From Ideonella oryzae (lineage in GTDB: Bacteria; Pseudomonadota; Gammaproteobacteria; Burkholderiales; Burkholderiaceae_C), in NCBI RefSeq assembly GCF_024055665.1, contig NZ_JAMXMC010000005.1, forward strand, positions 62,001 through 126,000: DNA of 64,000 nt, read 5' to 3'. Position numbers and translations under genes: made by a program. The notes below the pieces were generated by a model, which saw only the letters and a list, made by a program, of their open reading frames with translations, did no database searches and had not been told where the DNA came from. This document shows, piece after piece, positions 19,842-33,582 of this stretch (its first letter is position 1; each line of letters begins with the position of its first letter).

Positions 19842-20532
19842 GGGGGGCTCTGCAGCCTGACCGCGGCCTGCGGGTTAGCGAGAAGCTCCGCAGCTGGCAC
19901 GGCCGGTGCTATATTGATTTCAGTTCAAAATCAGGGGTTTGATTATGCTCGACCGGGAAGGCTATCGGCCCAACGTCGGCATCATCCTGCTCAACGCCCG
20001 CAATCAGGTGTTTTGGGGCAAGCGCTTGCGCACCCACTCCTGGCAGTTCCCGCAAGGGGGCATCAAGTACGGCGAGTCGCCTGAGCAGGCGATGTTGCGT
20101 GAGTTGCACGAGGAAGTCGGGCTGCGGCCCGAGCATGTCGAGATCGTCGCACGCACCCGTGACTGGCTGCGCTACGACGTGCCCGAGAACTTCATCCGCA
20201 AGGACGCACGCGGCCATTACAAGGGCCAGAAGCAGATCTGGTTCCTGCTGCGCCTGTGCGGGCGCGACAGCGACATGAACCTGCGCGCCACCAACCATCC
20301 CGAGTTCGACGCCTGGCGCTGGAACGAGTACTGGGTGCCACTGGACGTGGTGATCGAGTTCAAGCGGGATGTCTACCAACTGGCGTTGACCGAACTGGCG
20401 CGCTTCCTGCCCAAGGTGTCCCATCATCCGAACCGCTATCTGCGCGGCGGCGTCCGCCCGCATGGCCGCGATGGGCGTCGGGATGCCCCCCCTCTGGGAG
20501 GCGACTTCTGCGACCTGGCGGCTCAGCCGGCT

Positions 20533-23123
<2,591 letters not shown>

Positions 23124-23150
23124 GGTTCAGAACTCCTTCTGATGCCCGGA

Positions 23151-23462
23151 TCAGGCGTTGACCGCGCTGATCTCCAGCTCGGTGTAGTTCTGGCGGTGAC
23201 CGCCATGCTTCTGGTAGTGCTTGCGACGGCGCATCTTGAAGATGCGGACCTTGTCGTGACGGCCATGAGCCACCACCACTGCCTTGACCGTGGCGCCGCT
23301 CACCAGGGGGGTCCCGATCTTCAGATCCGCGCCGCTACCCACGGCCAGTACCTGATCGATCACGATTTCCTGGCCAACGTCCGCAGCAATCTGTTCTACC
23401 TTGATCTTTTCGCCGGCAGCAACCTTGTATTGCTTGCCACCGGTTTTTACGACCGCGTACAT
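23151..23462 (-). CDS. rplU: 50S ribosomal protein L21
   Basis: 103 aa from [40 protein letters not shown] is the conserved rRNA-binding end. The long upstream open frame is non-coding. A TATGAT (minus strand, 23574-23569) is a possible -10 about 107 bases upstream. The 220-bp gap to ispB carries the divergent promoters of both genes. Confidence 0.98.
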   Translation of the reverse strand: MYAVVKTGGKQYKVAAGEKIKVEQIAADVGQEIVIDQVLAVGSGADLKIGTPLVSGATVKAVVVAHGRHDKVRIFKMRRRKHYQKHGGHRQNYTELEISAVNA

Positions 23463-23682
23463 ATGTGCCCTTTTGCTCAAAGGTGAGCCGGGGTGGTCCG
23501 CGACAAACGCCGCGCAGCACAACCGGAACACCAATCCCGCCCGGGCCCATTCCCAGGCGAAGCTTGGCATCATAGCATGCCGCCCCCCAGAATGCCAGCT
23601 TGTGCGGCCCATGACCAACGGGGACGGGCCCACCTTCCTATAATGGCCCGCTCCAGTCCCGTGCCTCGCCACCCGTGTCTCC

Positions 23683-24675
23683 ATGACCCCCTCGCTCGCC
23701 CAGGTCCACCATGCGGCCACCGACCCCGATCCGATGGCCCTGGAAATGCGCCGGGTAGACGAGGCCATCCAGAGGCGACTGCGGTCAGAAGTGGACTTGA
23801 TTGAAAAGATCGGCCACTACATCGTCAATGCCGGCGGCAAGCGCATCCGGCCGCGGCTGGTGCTGTTGTTTGCCCAGGCCCTGGGCTACCAAGGCGACCA
23901 TCACTATGAACTGGCCGCCACGGTGGAGTTCATCCACACCGCCACGCTGCTGCACGACGATGTGGTGGACGAGTCGATGCTTCGGCGCGGCCGCCCCACG
24001 GCCAATGCCGTGTTCGGCGATGCCGCCAGCGTGCTGGTCGGCGATTTCCTCTACTCCCGGGCCTTCGAAATGATGGTTTCGGTGGGCGACCTGCGCGTGC
24101 TCGAGGTGCTCGCCGAGGCCACCAACGTCATCGCCGAAGGCGAAGTGCTGCAGCTGATGAACATGCACCAGCCCGATGTGGCCCTGGAGAGTTATTTGCA
24201 GGTGATCCGCTACAAGACCGCCAAGCTGTTCGAGGCCAGCGCCCGTCTGGGCGCGGTGCTCGCCGGCGCACCCCGCGAAACGGAAGAGGCCTGCGCCAGC
24301 TACGGGCGCGCGCTGGGAACCGCCTTCCAGCTGGTGGACGACTTGCTGGACTACCAGGGGGACACCACCACCCTGGGCAAGAACGTGGGTGACGATCTGC
24401 GCGAAGGCAAACCCACCCTGCCTCTGCTGGCGGCCATGCAGCGCGGCAGCGCCGAAGAACGCCAGGTGATCCGGCACGCCATTGAGCATGGCGAGGTGGA
24501 GCGACTGCGTGACATCGTGGCCATCGTCCATCGCACGGGGGCATTGGAGGTGACACGCCAGGCCGCGCGGCAGGAGGCCGAAGCGGCCCAGCAAAGCATC
24601 GCCACCCTACCCCCTTCCCTTGCCCAAAAAATCTTGCTAGAATTTCCTGCTCGATCAGTTGATCGGTCTTTCTGA
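23683..24675 (+). CDS. ispB: all-trans octaprenyl-diphosphate synthase
   Basis: Elongates isoprenyl diphosphates to make the ubiquinone side chain. 330 aa. The first Asp-rich motif [15 protein letters not shown] has D92, D93 and D96; the second, [12 protein letters not shown], has D219, D220 and D223. [12 protein letters not shown] and [11 protein letters not shown] are typical. A TATAAT at 23639-23644 is the likely -10, without a clear -35. Chain length (C40 or C45) cannot be read from the sequence alone. The 3' end contains a perfect repeat CGATCA-GT-TGATCG (24652-24665). Confidence 0.95.
   Translation: MTPSLAQVHHAATDPDPMALEMRRVDEAIQRRLRSEVDLIEKIGHYIVNAGGKRIRPRLVLLFAQALGYQGDHHYELAATVEFIHTATLLHDDVVDESMLRRGRPTANAVFGDAASVLVGDFLYSRAFEMMVSVGDLRVLEVLAEATNVIAEGEVLQLMNMHQPDVALESYLQVIRYKTAKLFEASARLGAVLAGAPRETEEACASYGRALGTAFQLVDDLLDYQGDTTTLGKNVGDDLREGKPTLPLLAAMQRGSAEERQVIRHAIEHGEVERLRDIVAIVHRTGALEVTRQAARQEAEAAQQSIATLPPSLAQKILLEFPARSVDRSF
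24635..24643 (+). promoter_or_regulatory. extended -10 candidate for tRNA-Pro inside ispB
   Basis: TGCTAGAAT is an extended -10 element within the last codons of ispB. TTGCCC at 24620 is too close (12 bp) to be a normal -35. It would give about 110 bases of leader before the tRNA. Confidence 0.25.
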
Positions 24676-24761
24676 GTCGAACGCAGTCAAAAGCGCTGGC
24701 AAAGAAACCGAAAAAAACAGATCACCAAGAGCGGTGGTGGCTTTGGCTCCATCGACTTCTT

Positions 24762-24838
24762 CGGGGTGTAGCTTAGCCTGGTAGAGCGCTACGTTCGGGA
24801 CGTAGAGGCCGGAGGTTCGAATCCTCTCACCCCGACCA
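24762..24838 (+). tRNA. tRNA-Pro (anticodon CGG)
   Basis: 77 nt. Acceptor CGGGGTG/CACCCCG, anticodon stem CTACG/CGTAG with loop TTCGGGA (anticodon CGG, reading CCG), T-arm GGAGG-TTCGAAT-CCTCT, and CCA encoded. CCG is a frequent proline codon in this GC-rich genome. Confidence 0.95.
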
Positions 24839-24845
24839 GGCACAT

Positions 24846-24883
24846 GCACAAAGGCCACGGACTTCCGTGGCCTTTGTGCTTTC
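24846..24883 (+). terminator. terminator after tRNA-Pro
   Basis: A 15-bp perfect stem (GCACAAAGGCCACGG with CCGTGGCCTTTGTGC), loop ACTT, then TTTC. A strong hairpin with a short T-run. Confidence 0.8.
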
Positions 24884-24992
24884 TGCGGTCCCCGCCCGGT
24901 GACGCCTGCCGTGACGCACGGACACACTTTGTCGCCTGGAGCCGCCATTTCTGTGGAAATTCGGTCCCCACCTGCCACGGAAGCGAGCGCCG

Positions 24993-25023
24993 TTGACAGA
25001 ACGCGGCCGTTTTGCGTCATCAT
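24993..25023 (+). promoter_or_regulatory. possible promoter of pilB operon
   Basis: A consensus TTGACA (24993-24998) is followed after 19 bp by a weak CATCAT -10 candidate. No -24/-12 sigma-54 pattern was recognised in this gap. Confidence 0.25.
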
Positions 25024-25082
25024 GTGCCATTGATTTTGCGCCGAGCAAGGTGTTGGCCTGCCCAGCCGGCCTGCTGTGACCC

Positions 25083-26804
25083 GTGGACACTATCACTGAT
25101 GTTTCAAAGCCCACGCTTTCCGGCGTGGCGCGCGTGCTTGTCCATGGCGGCAAGCTGGCGGCAGCACGTGCCGAGGAACTGGTGCGCGGCGCGAAGGAGA
25201 AAAAGGTCTCCTTCATCAGCGAGCTGATGGGGTCGGGCGAACTCAGTCCGGCCCAACTGGCGCATGCGCTGTCTTCCGCGCTCGCGGTTCCCCTGCTGGA
25301 CCTGGATGCGGTGGATGTTCAGCGCCTGCCCAAGAACATCATCGACGCCAAGCTGATCGGGCAGTACCACGTCCTGCCGCTGAACAAGCGGGGCAGCCGA
25401 CTGTTCCTGGCCTGTGTTGATCCGACGGACCAGGAGGCCAGCGAGCGCATCAAGTTCGCCACCCAGCTGTCGCCTGAGTGGGTGGTGGTCGAGCACGACA
25501 AGCTCAGCAAGCTGATCGACGGACAAACCGGGTCGGCCAACCAGGCCCTGGAGGCCATCAGTGCGGCAGACTTCGATTTCGAAGTCACGGAAGAGGACGC
25601 TGGCGCGAACGCTCCGCCGGCCGACGTGGTGTCCGAGGTGGAGGACGCGCCGGTGGTGCGCTTCCTGCAAAAAATGTTGGTGGATGCCATCAACATGCGG
25701 GCCTCCGACCTGCACTTCGAGCCTTACGAGTTCCACTACCGCGTCCGCTTCCGCGTCGATGGAGAACTGCGCGAAATCACCCAGCCTCCGCTGGCGATCA
25801 AGGACAAGCTGGCCTCGCGCATCAAGGTGATCTCCCGCCTGGACATCTCGGAGAAGCGCGTCCCCCAGGACGGCCGGATGAAGCTGCGCTTCGGCAGCAA
25901 GTCGATCGACTTCCGTGTCAGCACGCTGCCCACGCTGTTCGGCGAAAAGATCGTGATCCGTATCCTCGATTCCTCCAGCGCCAAGCTGGGCATCGAGGCA
26001 CTGGGCTACGAGCCGGCCGAGAAGGAACGGCTGCTCCATGCCGTCTACCGCCCCTACGGCATGGTGCTGGTGACCGGCCCGACCGGCTCAGGCAAGACCG
26101 TGTCGCTCTACACCTGCCTGAACATCCTGAACCAGCCTGGCGTGAACATTTCCACCGTGGAGGACCCGGCGGAAATCAACCTGCCGGGGATCAACCAGGT
26201 CAACGTCAACGACAAAGCAGGACTGACCTTCTCCAGCGCGCTGAAATCTTTCCTGCGGCAGGATCCGGACGTGATCATGGTGGGCGAAATCCGGGACCTC
26301 GAAACCGCCGACATCGCGATCAAGGCGGCACAGACTGGCCACATGGTGCTGTCCACACTGCACACCAACGACGCCCCCTCCACGCTCACCCGCCTGCTGA
26401 ACATGGGGGTCGCCCCGTTCAACATCGCTTCTAGCGTGCTGCTGATCACCGCACAGCGCCTCGTGCGCCGGCTGTGCGAGAGCTGCAAGCAACCCGTGGA
26501 CTATCCGCGCGATGCCCTGATCCGGGCGGGCTACGAGGAAAGCGATCTGGACGGCAGTTGGCGCCCCTACAAGGCCGTCGGCTGCTCGGCCTGCAACAAT
26601 GGCTACCGTGGCCGGGTCGGTGTCTACCAGGCCATGCCCATCACAGAGACGATCCAGCGGCTGATCCTGAGCAACGGCTCGGCCGTGGACTTGGCCGAGC
26701 AGGCGCGGCGCGAAGGTGTGCGTGACCTGCGACAGTCCGGCCTGGTGAAGGTCAAGCTGGGGGTCACCACCCTTGAAGAGGTGATTGCGGCCACCAACGA
26801 CTGA
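25083..26804 (+). CDS. pilB: type IV pilus assembly ATPase PilB
   Basis: Hexameric cytoplasmic ATPase that drives pilus extension. 573 aa from GTG at 25083 (MDTITDVSKPTLSG). An N-terminal MshEN-like region (LIGQYHVLPLNKRGSRLF), the Walker A motif TGPTGSGKTVSLYT near 332-345, the Asp box GEIRDLETADIA and the His box TGHMVLSTLHTNDAP are present. The tetra-cysteine zinc site is C465, C468, C501 and C504 (CESC...CSAC). It heads pilB-pilC-pilD. Confidence 0.97.
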   Translation: MDTITDVSKPTLSGVARVLVHGGKLAAARAEELVRGAKEKKVSFISELMGSGELSPAQLAHALSSALAVPLLDLDAVDVQRLPKNIIDAKLIGQYHVLPLNKRGSRLFLACVDPTDQEASERIKFATQLSPEWVVVEHDKLSKLIDGQTGSANQALEAISAADFDFEVTEEDAGANAPPADVVSEVEDAPVVRFLQKMLVDAINMRASDLHFEPYEFHYRVRFRVDGELREITQPPLAIKDKLASRIKVISRLDISEKRVPQDGRMKLRFGSKSIDFRVSTLPTLFGEKIVIRILDSSSAKLGIEALGYEPAEKERLLHAVYRPYGMVLVTGPTGSGKTVSLYTCLNILNQPGVNISTVEDPAEINLPGINQVNVNDKAGLTFSSALKSFLRQDPDVIMVGEIRDLETADIAIKAAQTGHMVLSTLHTNDAPSTLTRLLNMGVAPFNIASSVLLITAQRLVRRLCESCKQPVDYPRDALIRAGYEESDLDGSWRPYKAVGCSACNNGYRGRVGVYQAMPITETIQRLILSNGSAVDLAEQARREGVRDLRQSGLVKVKLGVTTLEEVIAATND

Positions 26805-26869
26805 GTCGCAAACGAACGCGGCAACAGAACACACTCATCCATCAACCGTCGGGAGCGGTCGGAGGCTCA

Positions 26870-28090
26870 ATGGCAACTGCAGCGGCAGCGAAGAACGTCA
26901 AGGACTTCACCTACGAATGGGAAGGCAAGGACCGCAACGGCAAGATCGTCCGCGGTGAGATGCGCGCCGGGGGCGAGGCCGCGGTCAGCGCCAGCCTGCG
27001 CCGCCAGGGGGTGATGGTCTCCAAGGTCAAGAAGCGCCGCACCTCCGGTGGCAAGTCGATCAAGCCCAAGGACATTGCCGTCTTCACGCGGCAGCTGGCC
27101 ACCATGATGCGGGCCGGCGTGCCCTTGCTGCAGGCGTTCGACATCGTCGCCCGCGGCAGCGTCAACGCCCGGCTGACCCGCCTCCTGCTCGACATCCGCG
27201 CCGATGTGGAGACCGGCACGGCCCTGTCCTCGGCCTTCCGCCGGCACCCGCAATACTTCGACGCGCTGTACTGCAACCTGGTCGAGGCCGGTGAAGCCGG
27301 CGGCATCCTGGAGCAGTTGCTGGCCCGCCTGGCCATGTACCAGGAGAAGAGCCTGGCACTGAAGCAGAAGGTCAAGTCGGCGATGATCTATCCGGTCTCG
27401 GTGCTGGTGGTGGCCTTCGTGGTGGTGACAGTGATCATGATCTTCGTGATCCCGGCCTTCAAGCAGGTCTTCACCAGCTTCGGCGCCGATCTGCCGGCCC
27501 CCACCCTGCTGGTCATGGGCATGAGCGACTTCTTCGTGCACTACTGGTGGGCCATCTTCGGCACCATCTTTGGTGGCGGCTACATGTTCTTCCGCACCTG
27601 GAAGCGCTCGGAGAAGATGCAGATGGTGATGGACCGGCTGCTGCTGCGCATGCCGATCTTCGGTGAGCTGATCATGAAGTCGGTGGTGGCCCGCTGGACG
27701 CGCACGCTCTCCACGCTGTTCGCGGCAGGCGTACCGCTGGTGGAAGCGCTTGACTCGGTCGGCGGCACCGCCGGCAACGCGGTCTATGCCAAGGCCACCG
27801 AGCAGATCCAGCGCGACGTGGCGGCCGGCACGGCCCTCACCCCGTCGATGACCACCACCGGCGTGTTCCCGAACATGGTGCTGCAGATGGCCGCCATCGG
27901 TGAGGAATCGGGCGCGCTGGACGACATGCTCTCCCGTGCGGCCGACTTCTACGAGGAAGAGGTGGACGAGATGGTCAAGGGCCTGTCCACCCTGATGGAG
28001 CCCCTGATCATCGTGATCCTGGGCGTGCTCATCGGTGGCATCGTGGTCTCCATGTACCTGCCGATCTTCAAGCTGGGTCAGGTGGTCTGA
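26870..28090 (+). CDS. pilC: type IV pilus inner-membrane platform protein PilC
   Basis: Polytopic platform that couples PilB to pilin insertion. 406 aa with two repeated GspF domains (about 68-195 and 270-395) and hydrophobic segments near 172-195, 218-240 and 375-398. FTRQLATMMRAGVPLLQAFD and WTRTLSTLFAAGVPLVEALD are the paired signatures. GGAGGCTCA precedes the ATG. It follows pilB by 65 bp and precedes pilD by 3 bp. Confidence 0.97.
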   Translation: MATAAAAKNVKDFTYEWEGKDRNGKIVRGEMRAGGEAAVSASLRRQGVMVSKVKKRRTSGGKSIKPKDIAVFTRQLATMMRAGVPLLQAFDIVARGSVNARLTRLLLDIRADVETGTALSSAFRRHPQYFDALYCNLVEAGEAGGILEQLLARLAMYQEKSLALKQKVKSAMIYPVSVLVVAFVVVTVIMIFVIPAFKQVFTSFGADLPAPTLLVMGMSDFFVHYWWAIFGTIFGGGYMFFRTWKRSEKMQMVMDRLLLRMPIFGELIMKSVVARWTRTLSTLFAAGVPLVEALDSVGGTAGNAVYAKATEQIQRDVAAGTALTPSMTTTGVFPNMVLQMAAIGEESGALDDMLSRAADFYEEEVDEMVKGLSTLMEPLIIVILGVLIGGIVVSMYLPIFKLGQVV

Positions 28091-28093
28091 GGC

Positions 28094-29023
28094 ATGGTGG
28101 GTGGTACCGAAACCCTGGGCTGGTGGCTCTCGCCCTGGGTGCTGGGTCTGCTGGGCCTGTGCGTGGGCAGCTTCCTGAACGTGGTAGCCCACCGGCTGCC
28201 CCGCATGATGGAGCGGCAATGGTGGGCCGATGTGGCGGCACAACTGTCGGACGCCGATTCCTGGCAGCGCACCTTTGGTGATGCGGTCCCGAAGCCCCTG
28301 GCGCCCACCGCGCTGGAGCTGACACGACGTCTTGAGGGGCTGCCCCCCCTGTCCCTGTCCAAGCCGGCGTCGCGCTGCCCGGCCTGCGGCCACGCCATTC
28401 GCTGGCACGAGAACATCCCTCTGCTGGGCTGGCTGCGGCTGCGCGGTCGGTGTGCCGCCTGCGGCACCCGCATCTCGGCGCGCTACCCTCTGGTGGAACT
28501 GGTCACCGGTCTGCTGTTTGCCGGCCTGGCTTGGCGCATGGGCCCGCAGCCGGCCGTGCTGCTGTGGTGCGGCGTGGCGGCCACCCTGGTGGCCCTGACC
28601 GCCATCGACTGGGACACCACCCTGCTGCCCGACAGCCTCACCCTGCCCCTGCTGTGGGCCGGTCTGTGCGCCGCTGCCCTGGGCTGGACCCTGCCGATCG
28701 CCCTGTCCATCGGCGGGGCGGCTGCGGGCTACCTCTCGCTGTGGTCGGTGTACTGGCTGTTCAAGCTCACCACCGGCAAGGAAGGCATGGGGCAGGGCGA
28801 CTTCAAGCTGCTGGCCGCCCTGGGCGCCTGGCTGGGCTGGCAGGCCATCCTGCCCATCGTGCTGATGGCCTCGGTGATCGGCGCGTTCGTGGGCATCGGC
28901 ATGAAGCTCAGCAACGCCCTGAGGGAGGGGCGCTACGTGCCTTTCGGCCCCTTCCTGGCTGGCGGCGGCCTGGTCGTGATGCTGGCGGGGCTGGACCGGG
29001 TGCTGGGCTGGATCGGACAATGA
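28094..29023 (+). CDS. pilD: prepilin peptidase / N-methyltransferase PilD
   Basis: Membrane aspartyl protease that cleaves and N-methylates type IV pilins and also T2SS pseudopilins, so it should process GspG-K encoded at 61-64 kb. 309 aa. The cytoplasmic zinc loop has C95/C98 and C120/C123. The catalytic aspartates lie in AIDWDTTLLPD and GMGQGDFKLL. Several TM segments; the N-terminus has GSFLNVVAHRLP. It overlaps coaE by 4 bases. Confidence 0.97.
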   Translation: MVGGTETLGWWLSPWVLGLLGLCVGSFLNVVAHRLPRMMERQWWADVAAQLSDADSWQRTFGDAVPKPLAPTALELTRRLEGLPPLSLSKPASRCPACGHAIRWHENIPLLGWLRLRGRCAACGTRISARYPLVELVTGLLFAGLAWRMGPQPAVLLWCGVAATLVALTAIDWDTTLLPDSLTLPLLWAGLCAAALGWTLPIALSIGGAAAGYLSLWSVYWLFKLTTGKEGMGQGDFKLLAALGAWLGWQAILPIVLMASVIGAFVGIGMKLSNALREGRYVPFGPFLAGGGLVVMLAGLDRVLGWIGQ

Positions 29024-29649
29024 CCCGGGCGCGCCGCATCGGTCTGACCGGCGGCATCGGCAGCGGCAAAAGCACAGTGGCCCGGATGCTGGCCCAGCGA
29101 GGCGCCTGCGTCATCGACACCGACGCGATCGCCCGCGCCCTGACCCTCGCCGGGGGCGCGGCGCTGCCGGAGATCGCCGCCCGTTTCGGACCCGAGATGA
29201 TCGACAGCCAGGGGGCGTTGGACCGGGCCCGCATGCGTGCACTCGTCTTCGGCCAGCCGGATGCCAAGCTGAAGCTGGAAGCCATCCTCCATCCGCTGAT
29301 CGGCCTGGAAACCGAGCGGCAGGCGCAGACCGCCGATCCGGCCCACCCCGTGGTTTTCGATGTCCCCCTGCTGGTGGAGGCCGGTGCCCGCTGGCGCCGG
29401 CAGGTGGACCGCGTGCTGGTGGTGGACTGCAGTGAGGCGACACAGCAGGCTCGGGTCCAGGCACGGTCCGGCTGGCCACGGGCCCAGGTGCAACAGGTCA
29501 TCCAGCAGCAGGCCAGCCGGGCTGAGCGGCGGGCCGCGGCCGATGCGAGCGTCGTCAACGACGGTCTGGCCCTGGACGAACTCGCGGGCGAGCTCGATGC
29601 CCTGTGGATGCTTGGATTCTTCGGTGTGCCGGCTGCAGCCCGGCTGTGA
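29020..29649 (+). CDS. coaE: dephospho-CoA kinase
   Basis: Last step of CoA synthesis. 209 aa from MTRARRIGLTGGIGSGKSTV (P-loop 10-18); VIDTDAIARALT and FDVPLLVEAG are family motifs. The ATGA overlap with pilD shows coupling. The pilD-coaE-zapD-yacG order is widely conserved in proteobacteria. Confidence 0.97.
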   Translation: MTRARRIGLTGGIGSGKSTVARMLAQRGACVIDTDAIARALTLAGGAALPEIAARFGPEMIDSQGALDRARMRALVFGQPDAKLKLEAILHPLIGLETERQAQTADPAHPVVFDVPLLVEAGARWRRQVDRVLVVDCSEATQQARVQARSGWPRAQVQQVIQQQASRAERRAAADASVVNDGLALDELAGELDALWMLGFFGVPAAARL

Positions 29650-29689
29650 AACAATCGACACAGCATCCCACCCGCCTGGAAGCCCCACC

Positions 29690-30445
29690 TTGGTCCTGTA
29701 CGAATACCCGTTCAACGAGAGCATTCGCACCATGCTGCGGCTTGAGCACCTGTTCAAGCGGCTGACTCTGCTGGTGCCACGTGACGAACCCGTGGACCAT
29801 CATTTCGCCCTGGTTACCGTCTTCGAGATCATGGACGTGGCCTCGCGCGCCGACCTGAAGTCCGACATCCTGAAGGAACTGGACCGCCACCGCAGCGTGC
29901 TGCTGGGCTACCGTGGCAACCCGCACATCTCTGAAGCCGCGCTGGACGAGGTGATCGGCCAGATCGATGAGGGCTACCAGGCCCTCAACAACCAGGCCGG
30001 CAAGGCCGGTCAGGCGCTCACCGCCAACGAATGGCTGATGAGCATCCGCAGCCGCATCAGCATCCCCGGCGGCACCTGCGAGTTCGACCTGCCGGCCTAT
30101 TACGCCTGGCAGCAGCACCCGGCCGAAGCCCGCCGCCAGGACCTGGCCCGCTGGATCGACTCGCTCTGGCCCATGAAGAATGGACTGGACCTCCTGCTGC
30201 GCCTGCTGCGCGACAGCGGCGTGCCGCACCGCGTGGTGGCAACCGGTGGGCAGTACCAGCAGCCCCTGCCGCAGGGACGCACTTACCAGTTGCTGCGCCT
30301 GCGGCTGGACGAATCGCTGGATCTGGTGCCGGAGATCAGCGGTCACCGGCTGATGGTGTCCGTGCGACTGATGCGGGCTGATACCGAGGGCCGGCTGAAG
30401 CCTTTCGGGCAGGATGCGGCCTTTGACCTCTCGCTCTGCGCCTGA
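29690..30445 (+). CDS. zapD: cell division protein ZapD
   Basis: FtsZ-binding factor that bundles protofilaments at the Z-ring. 251 aa. The conserved N-terminus VLYEYPFNESIRTMLRLEHL follows a TTG start directly; the in-frame extension upstream lies inside coaE and is rejected. SRISIPGGTCEFDLPAYYAW is the conserved central region. No ATG is available near the conserved start, so the TTG assignment rests on homology. Confidence 0.93.
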   Translation: MVLYEYPFNESIRTMLRLEHLFKRLTLLVPRDEPVDHHFALVTVFEIMDVASRADLKSDILKELDRHRSVLLGYRGNPHISEAALDEVIGQIDEGYQALNNQAGKAGQALTANEWLMSIRSRISIPGGTCEFDLPAYYAWQQHPAEARRQDLARWIDSLWPMKNGLDLLLRLLRDSGVPHRVVATGGQYQQPLPQGRTYQLLRLRLDESLDLVPEISGHRLMVSVRLMRADTEGRLKPFGQDAAFDLSLCA

Positions 30446-30449
30446 GACC

Positions 30450-30659
30450 GTGAACCCACCGACGACCGCGACCCCGCGCGCGCCAATCAACGTCACCTGC
30501 CCGTCCTGCGGCGAGCGGACGGTGTTCGGCCCGACCAACCCCTACCGTCCCTTCTGCAGCGCCCGCTGCCAGGGCCACGACTTCGGCGCCTGGGCCAGCG
30601 AGAACTACCGGGTGGCCGCCAACGGCGGGGCCGAGCCCAGCGAGGAGACGCCCGAATGA
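30450..30659 (+). CDS. yacG: DNA gyrase inhibitor YacG (zinc protein)
   Basis: 69 aa from GTG at 30450, 4 bases after zapD; an ATG at 30414 would overlap zapD by 32 bases and is less likely. Zinc ligands C17, C20, C36 and C40 (TCPSCGE and FCSARC). E. coli YacG binds GyrB and inhibits gyrase (family knowledge). Its stop overlaps the next ATG by 4 bases. Confidence 0.93.
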   Translation: MNPPTTATPRAPINVTCPSCGERTVFGPTNPYRPFCSARCQGHDFGAWASENYRVAANGGAEPSEETPE

Positions 30660-31306
30660 GTGACGGACACCCCTTGCTGCAGCGCCGACAGTTGCTGCTG
30701 TCCTTGGCGGCCGCCGGTGTACTGGCCGCCTGCGCCACCGCACAGCCCGAGCCGCTGGTGCTCAAGACCTACCACGAGACCCTCAGCTCGCTGCTGCTCT
30801 CGCAGGACCGCCAGCACCTGGTGGTCATCGGCGAGCACCACCACTACATCTTCGACACCCCGCAGGCCCTGGTGGCCGCTCTCGAGTCGCCCCTGCACGC
30901 CCGGATGGAGGGCGAACTGGGGCGCTTCACCGTGTCGGCCGATGGCAGGACCGAGGGCGACTATGCCCTGATCCTGCCTTCCGGCCTTGACGACGCCGAT
31001 CGGGCCCAGGCACTGGCGATGGGCTTTCAGGCCGACCCGACCGAGCCGGGTCGGCTGCGTCTGACTGGCCATGTGGGAGGCCAGCGCTATCTCCAGGGCA
31101 CGGTCAAAGCGAACCGCATCCGCACCACCCTCAACCACCCCTACACGGTGGAGATCCAGGCCGAGCAGCCGCGCAGCGAGCAGGTGGCCAATGCCCTGGT
31201 GTCACCCGTCTCGACGGCGGCCAATGGGGTGACCTTGCTCTACTACGTGGTGCTGGCCCCCATCCTCGTGCCCTTCGCGCTGATCAGCCGCGAACGCGCG
31301 AAGTAA
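30656..31306 (+). CDS. putative lipoprotein, hypothetical
   Basis: 216 aa with a lipoprotein signal: QRRQLLLSLAAAGVLAAC (lipobox LAAC, Cys26) preceded by an Arg pair. The mature part has the His-rich IGEHHHYIF and ends with a hydrophobic stretch near 193-210 (LLYYVVLAPILVPFAL), so the C-terminus may also be in a membrane. No domain is recognised. It is coupled to yacG by an ATGA overlap and is the last gene before groESL. Confidence 0.75.
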   Translation: MSDGHPLLQRRQLLLSLAAAGVLAACATAQPEPLVLKTYHETLSSLLLSQDRQHLVVIGEHHHYIFDTPQALVAALESPLHARMEGELGRFTVSADGRTEGDYALILPSGLDDADRAQALAMGFQADPTEPGRLRLTGHVGGQRYLQGTVKANRIRTTLNHPYTVEIQAEQPRSEQVANALVSPVSTAANGVTLLYYVVLAPILVPFALISRERAK

Positions 31307-31332
31307 GACCCCTAGGCGGACGCGGGGCGGCT

Positions 31333-31361
31333 CTTGAAAGCCGGCAAGCCATCCCTATAAT
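31333..31361 (+). promoter_or_regulatory. heat-shock promoter of groESL (sigma-32-like, overlapping sigma-70)
   Basis: CTTGAAA (31333-31339) matches the sigma-32 -35 box exactly. CCCTATAA (31353-31360), 13 bp later, resembles the sigma-32 -10 CCCCATNT and also contains TATAAT for sigma-70 (TTGAAA-N16-TATAAT). Confidence 0.7.
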
Positions 31362-31366
31362 GTGTC

Positions 31367-31393
31367 TTAGCACTCACCCAATGAGAGTGCTAA
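31367..31393 (+). promoter_or_regulatory. CIRCE operator (HrcA site)
   Basis: TTAGCACTC - 9 bases - GAGTGCTAA is the exact CIRCE consensus. It begins 5 bases after the -10, so bound HrcA would block initiation of groESL. The operator is seen; repression by HrcA is established for this element. Confidence 0.97.
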
Positions 31394-31502
31394 CAAACGC
31401 GACCCCCAGAGAGGGGTTGCACGTTCACTGAAGGAACGAGGCAGGTGCCCGGTGCACCCCGACCTCCTTCCCATTTGACTGTCCATGCTCCAAGGAGATG
31501 CA

Positions 31503-31793
31503 ATGAAACTTCGTCCGTTGCACGATCGCGTGATCGTCAAGCGTCTGGAAAACGAGACCAAGACCGCTTCCGGCATCGTGATTCCCGACAACGCCGCCGA
31601 GAAGCCTGACCAAGGCGAAGTGCTGGCCGTGGGTCCGGGCAAGCGCAACGACAAGGGCGATTTCGTGGCCCTGAACGTTCAGGTCGGTGACCGTGTGCTG
31701 TTTGGCAAGTACTCGGGCCAGTCGGTCAAGGTCGATGGCGAAGAACTGCTCGTCATGCGCGAAGAAGACCTCTTCGCCGTGATCCAGAAGTGA
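31503..31793 (+). CDS. groES: co-chaperonin GroES
   Basis: 96 aa, [20 protein letters not shown]; the mobile loop [15 protein letters not shown] and the end [10 protein letters not shown] are typical. It caps GroEL during folding. AAGGAG lies 6 bases before the ATG. groEL follows after 60 bp. Confidence 0.99.
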   Translation: MKLRPLHDRVIVKRLENETKTASGIVIPDNAAEKPDQGEVLAVGPGKRNDKGDFVALNVQVGDRVLFGKYSGQSVKVDGEELLVMREEDLFAVIQK

Positions 31794-31811
31794 TCATCTG
31801 ATCCTTCCTGA

Positions 31812-33497
<1,686 letters not shown>

Positions 33498-33538
33498 GCT
33501 GTCCTGCCTGAGCACCCTGCTCTCGCAAGCCAGACAAG

Positions 33539-33562
33539 AGGCCACCTTCGGGTGGCCTTTTT
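33539..33562 (+). terminator. terminator after groEL
   Basis: AGGCCACC-TTCG-GGTGGCCT followed by TTTT; an 8-bp stem with a stable TTCG loop. Confidence 0.88.
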
Positions 33563-33582
33563 CATGCTTGGCCCAGGCCACA

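Noticed and set aside
24593..24761. Small coding gene between ispB and tRNA-Pro
   Set aside because: Short frames there overlap ispB or the tRNA and show no conserved protein features.
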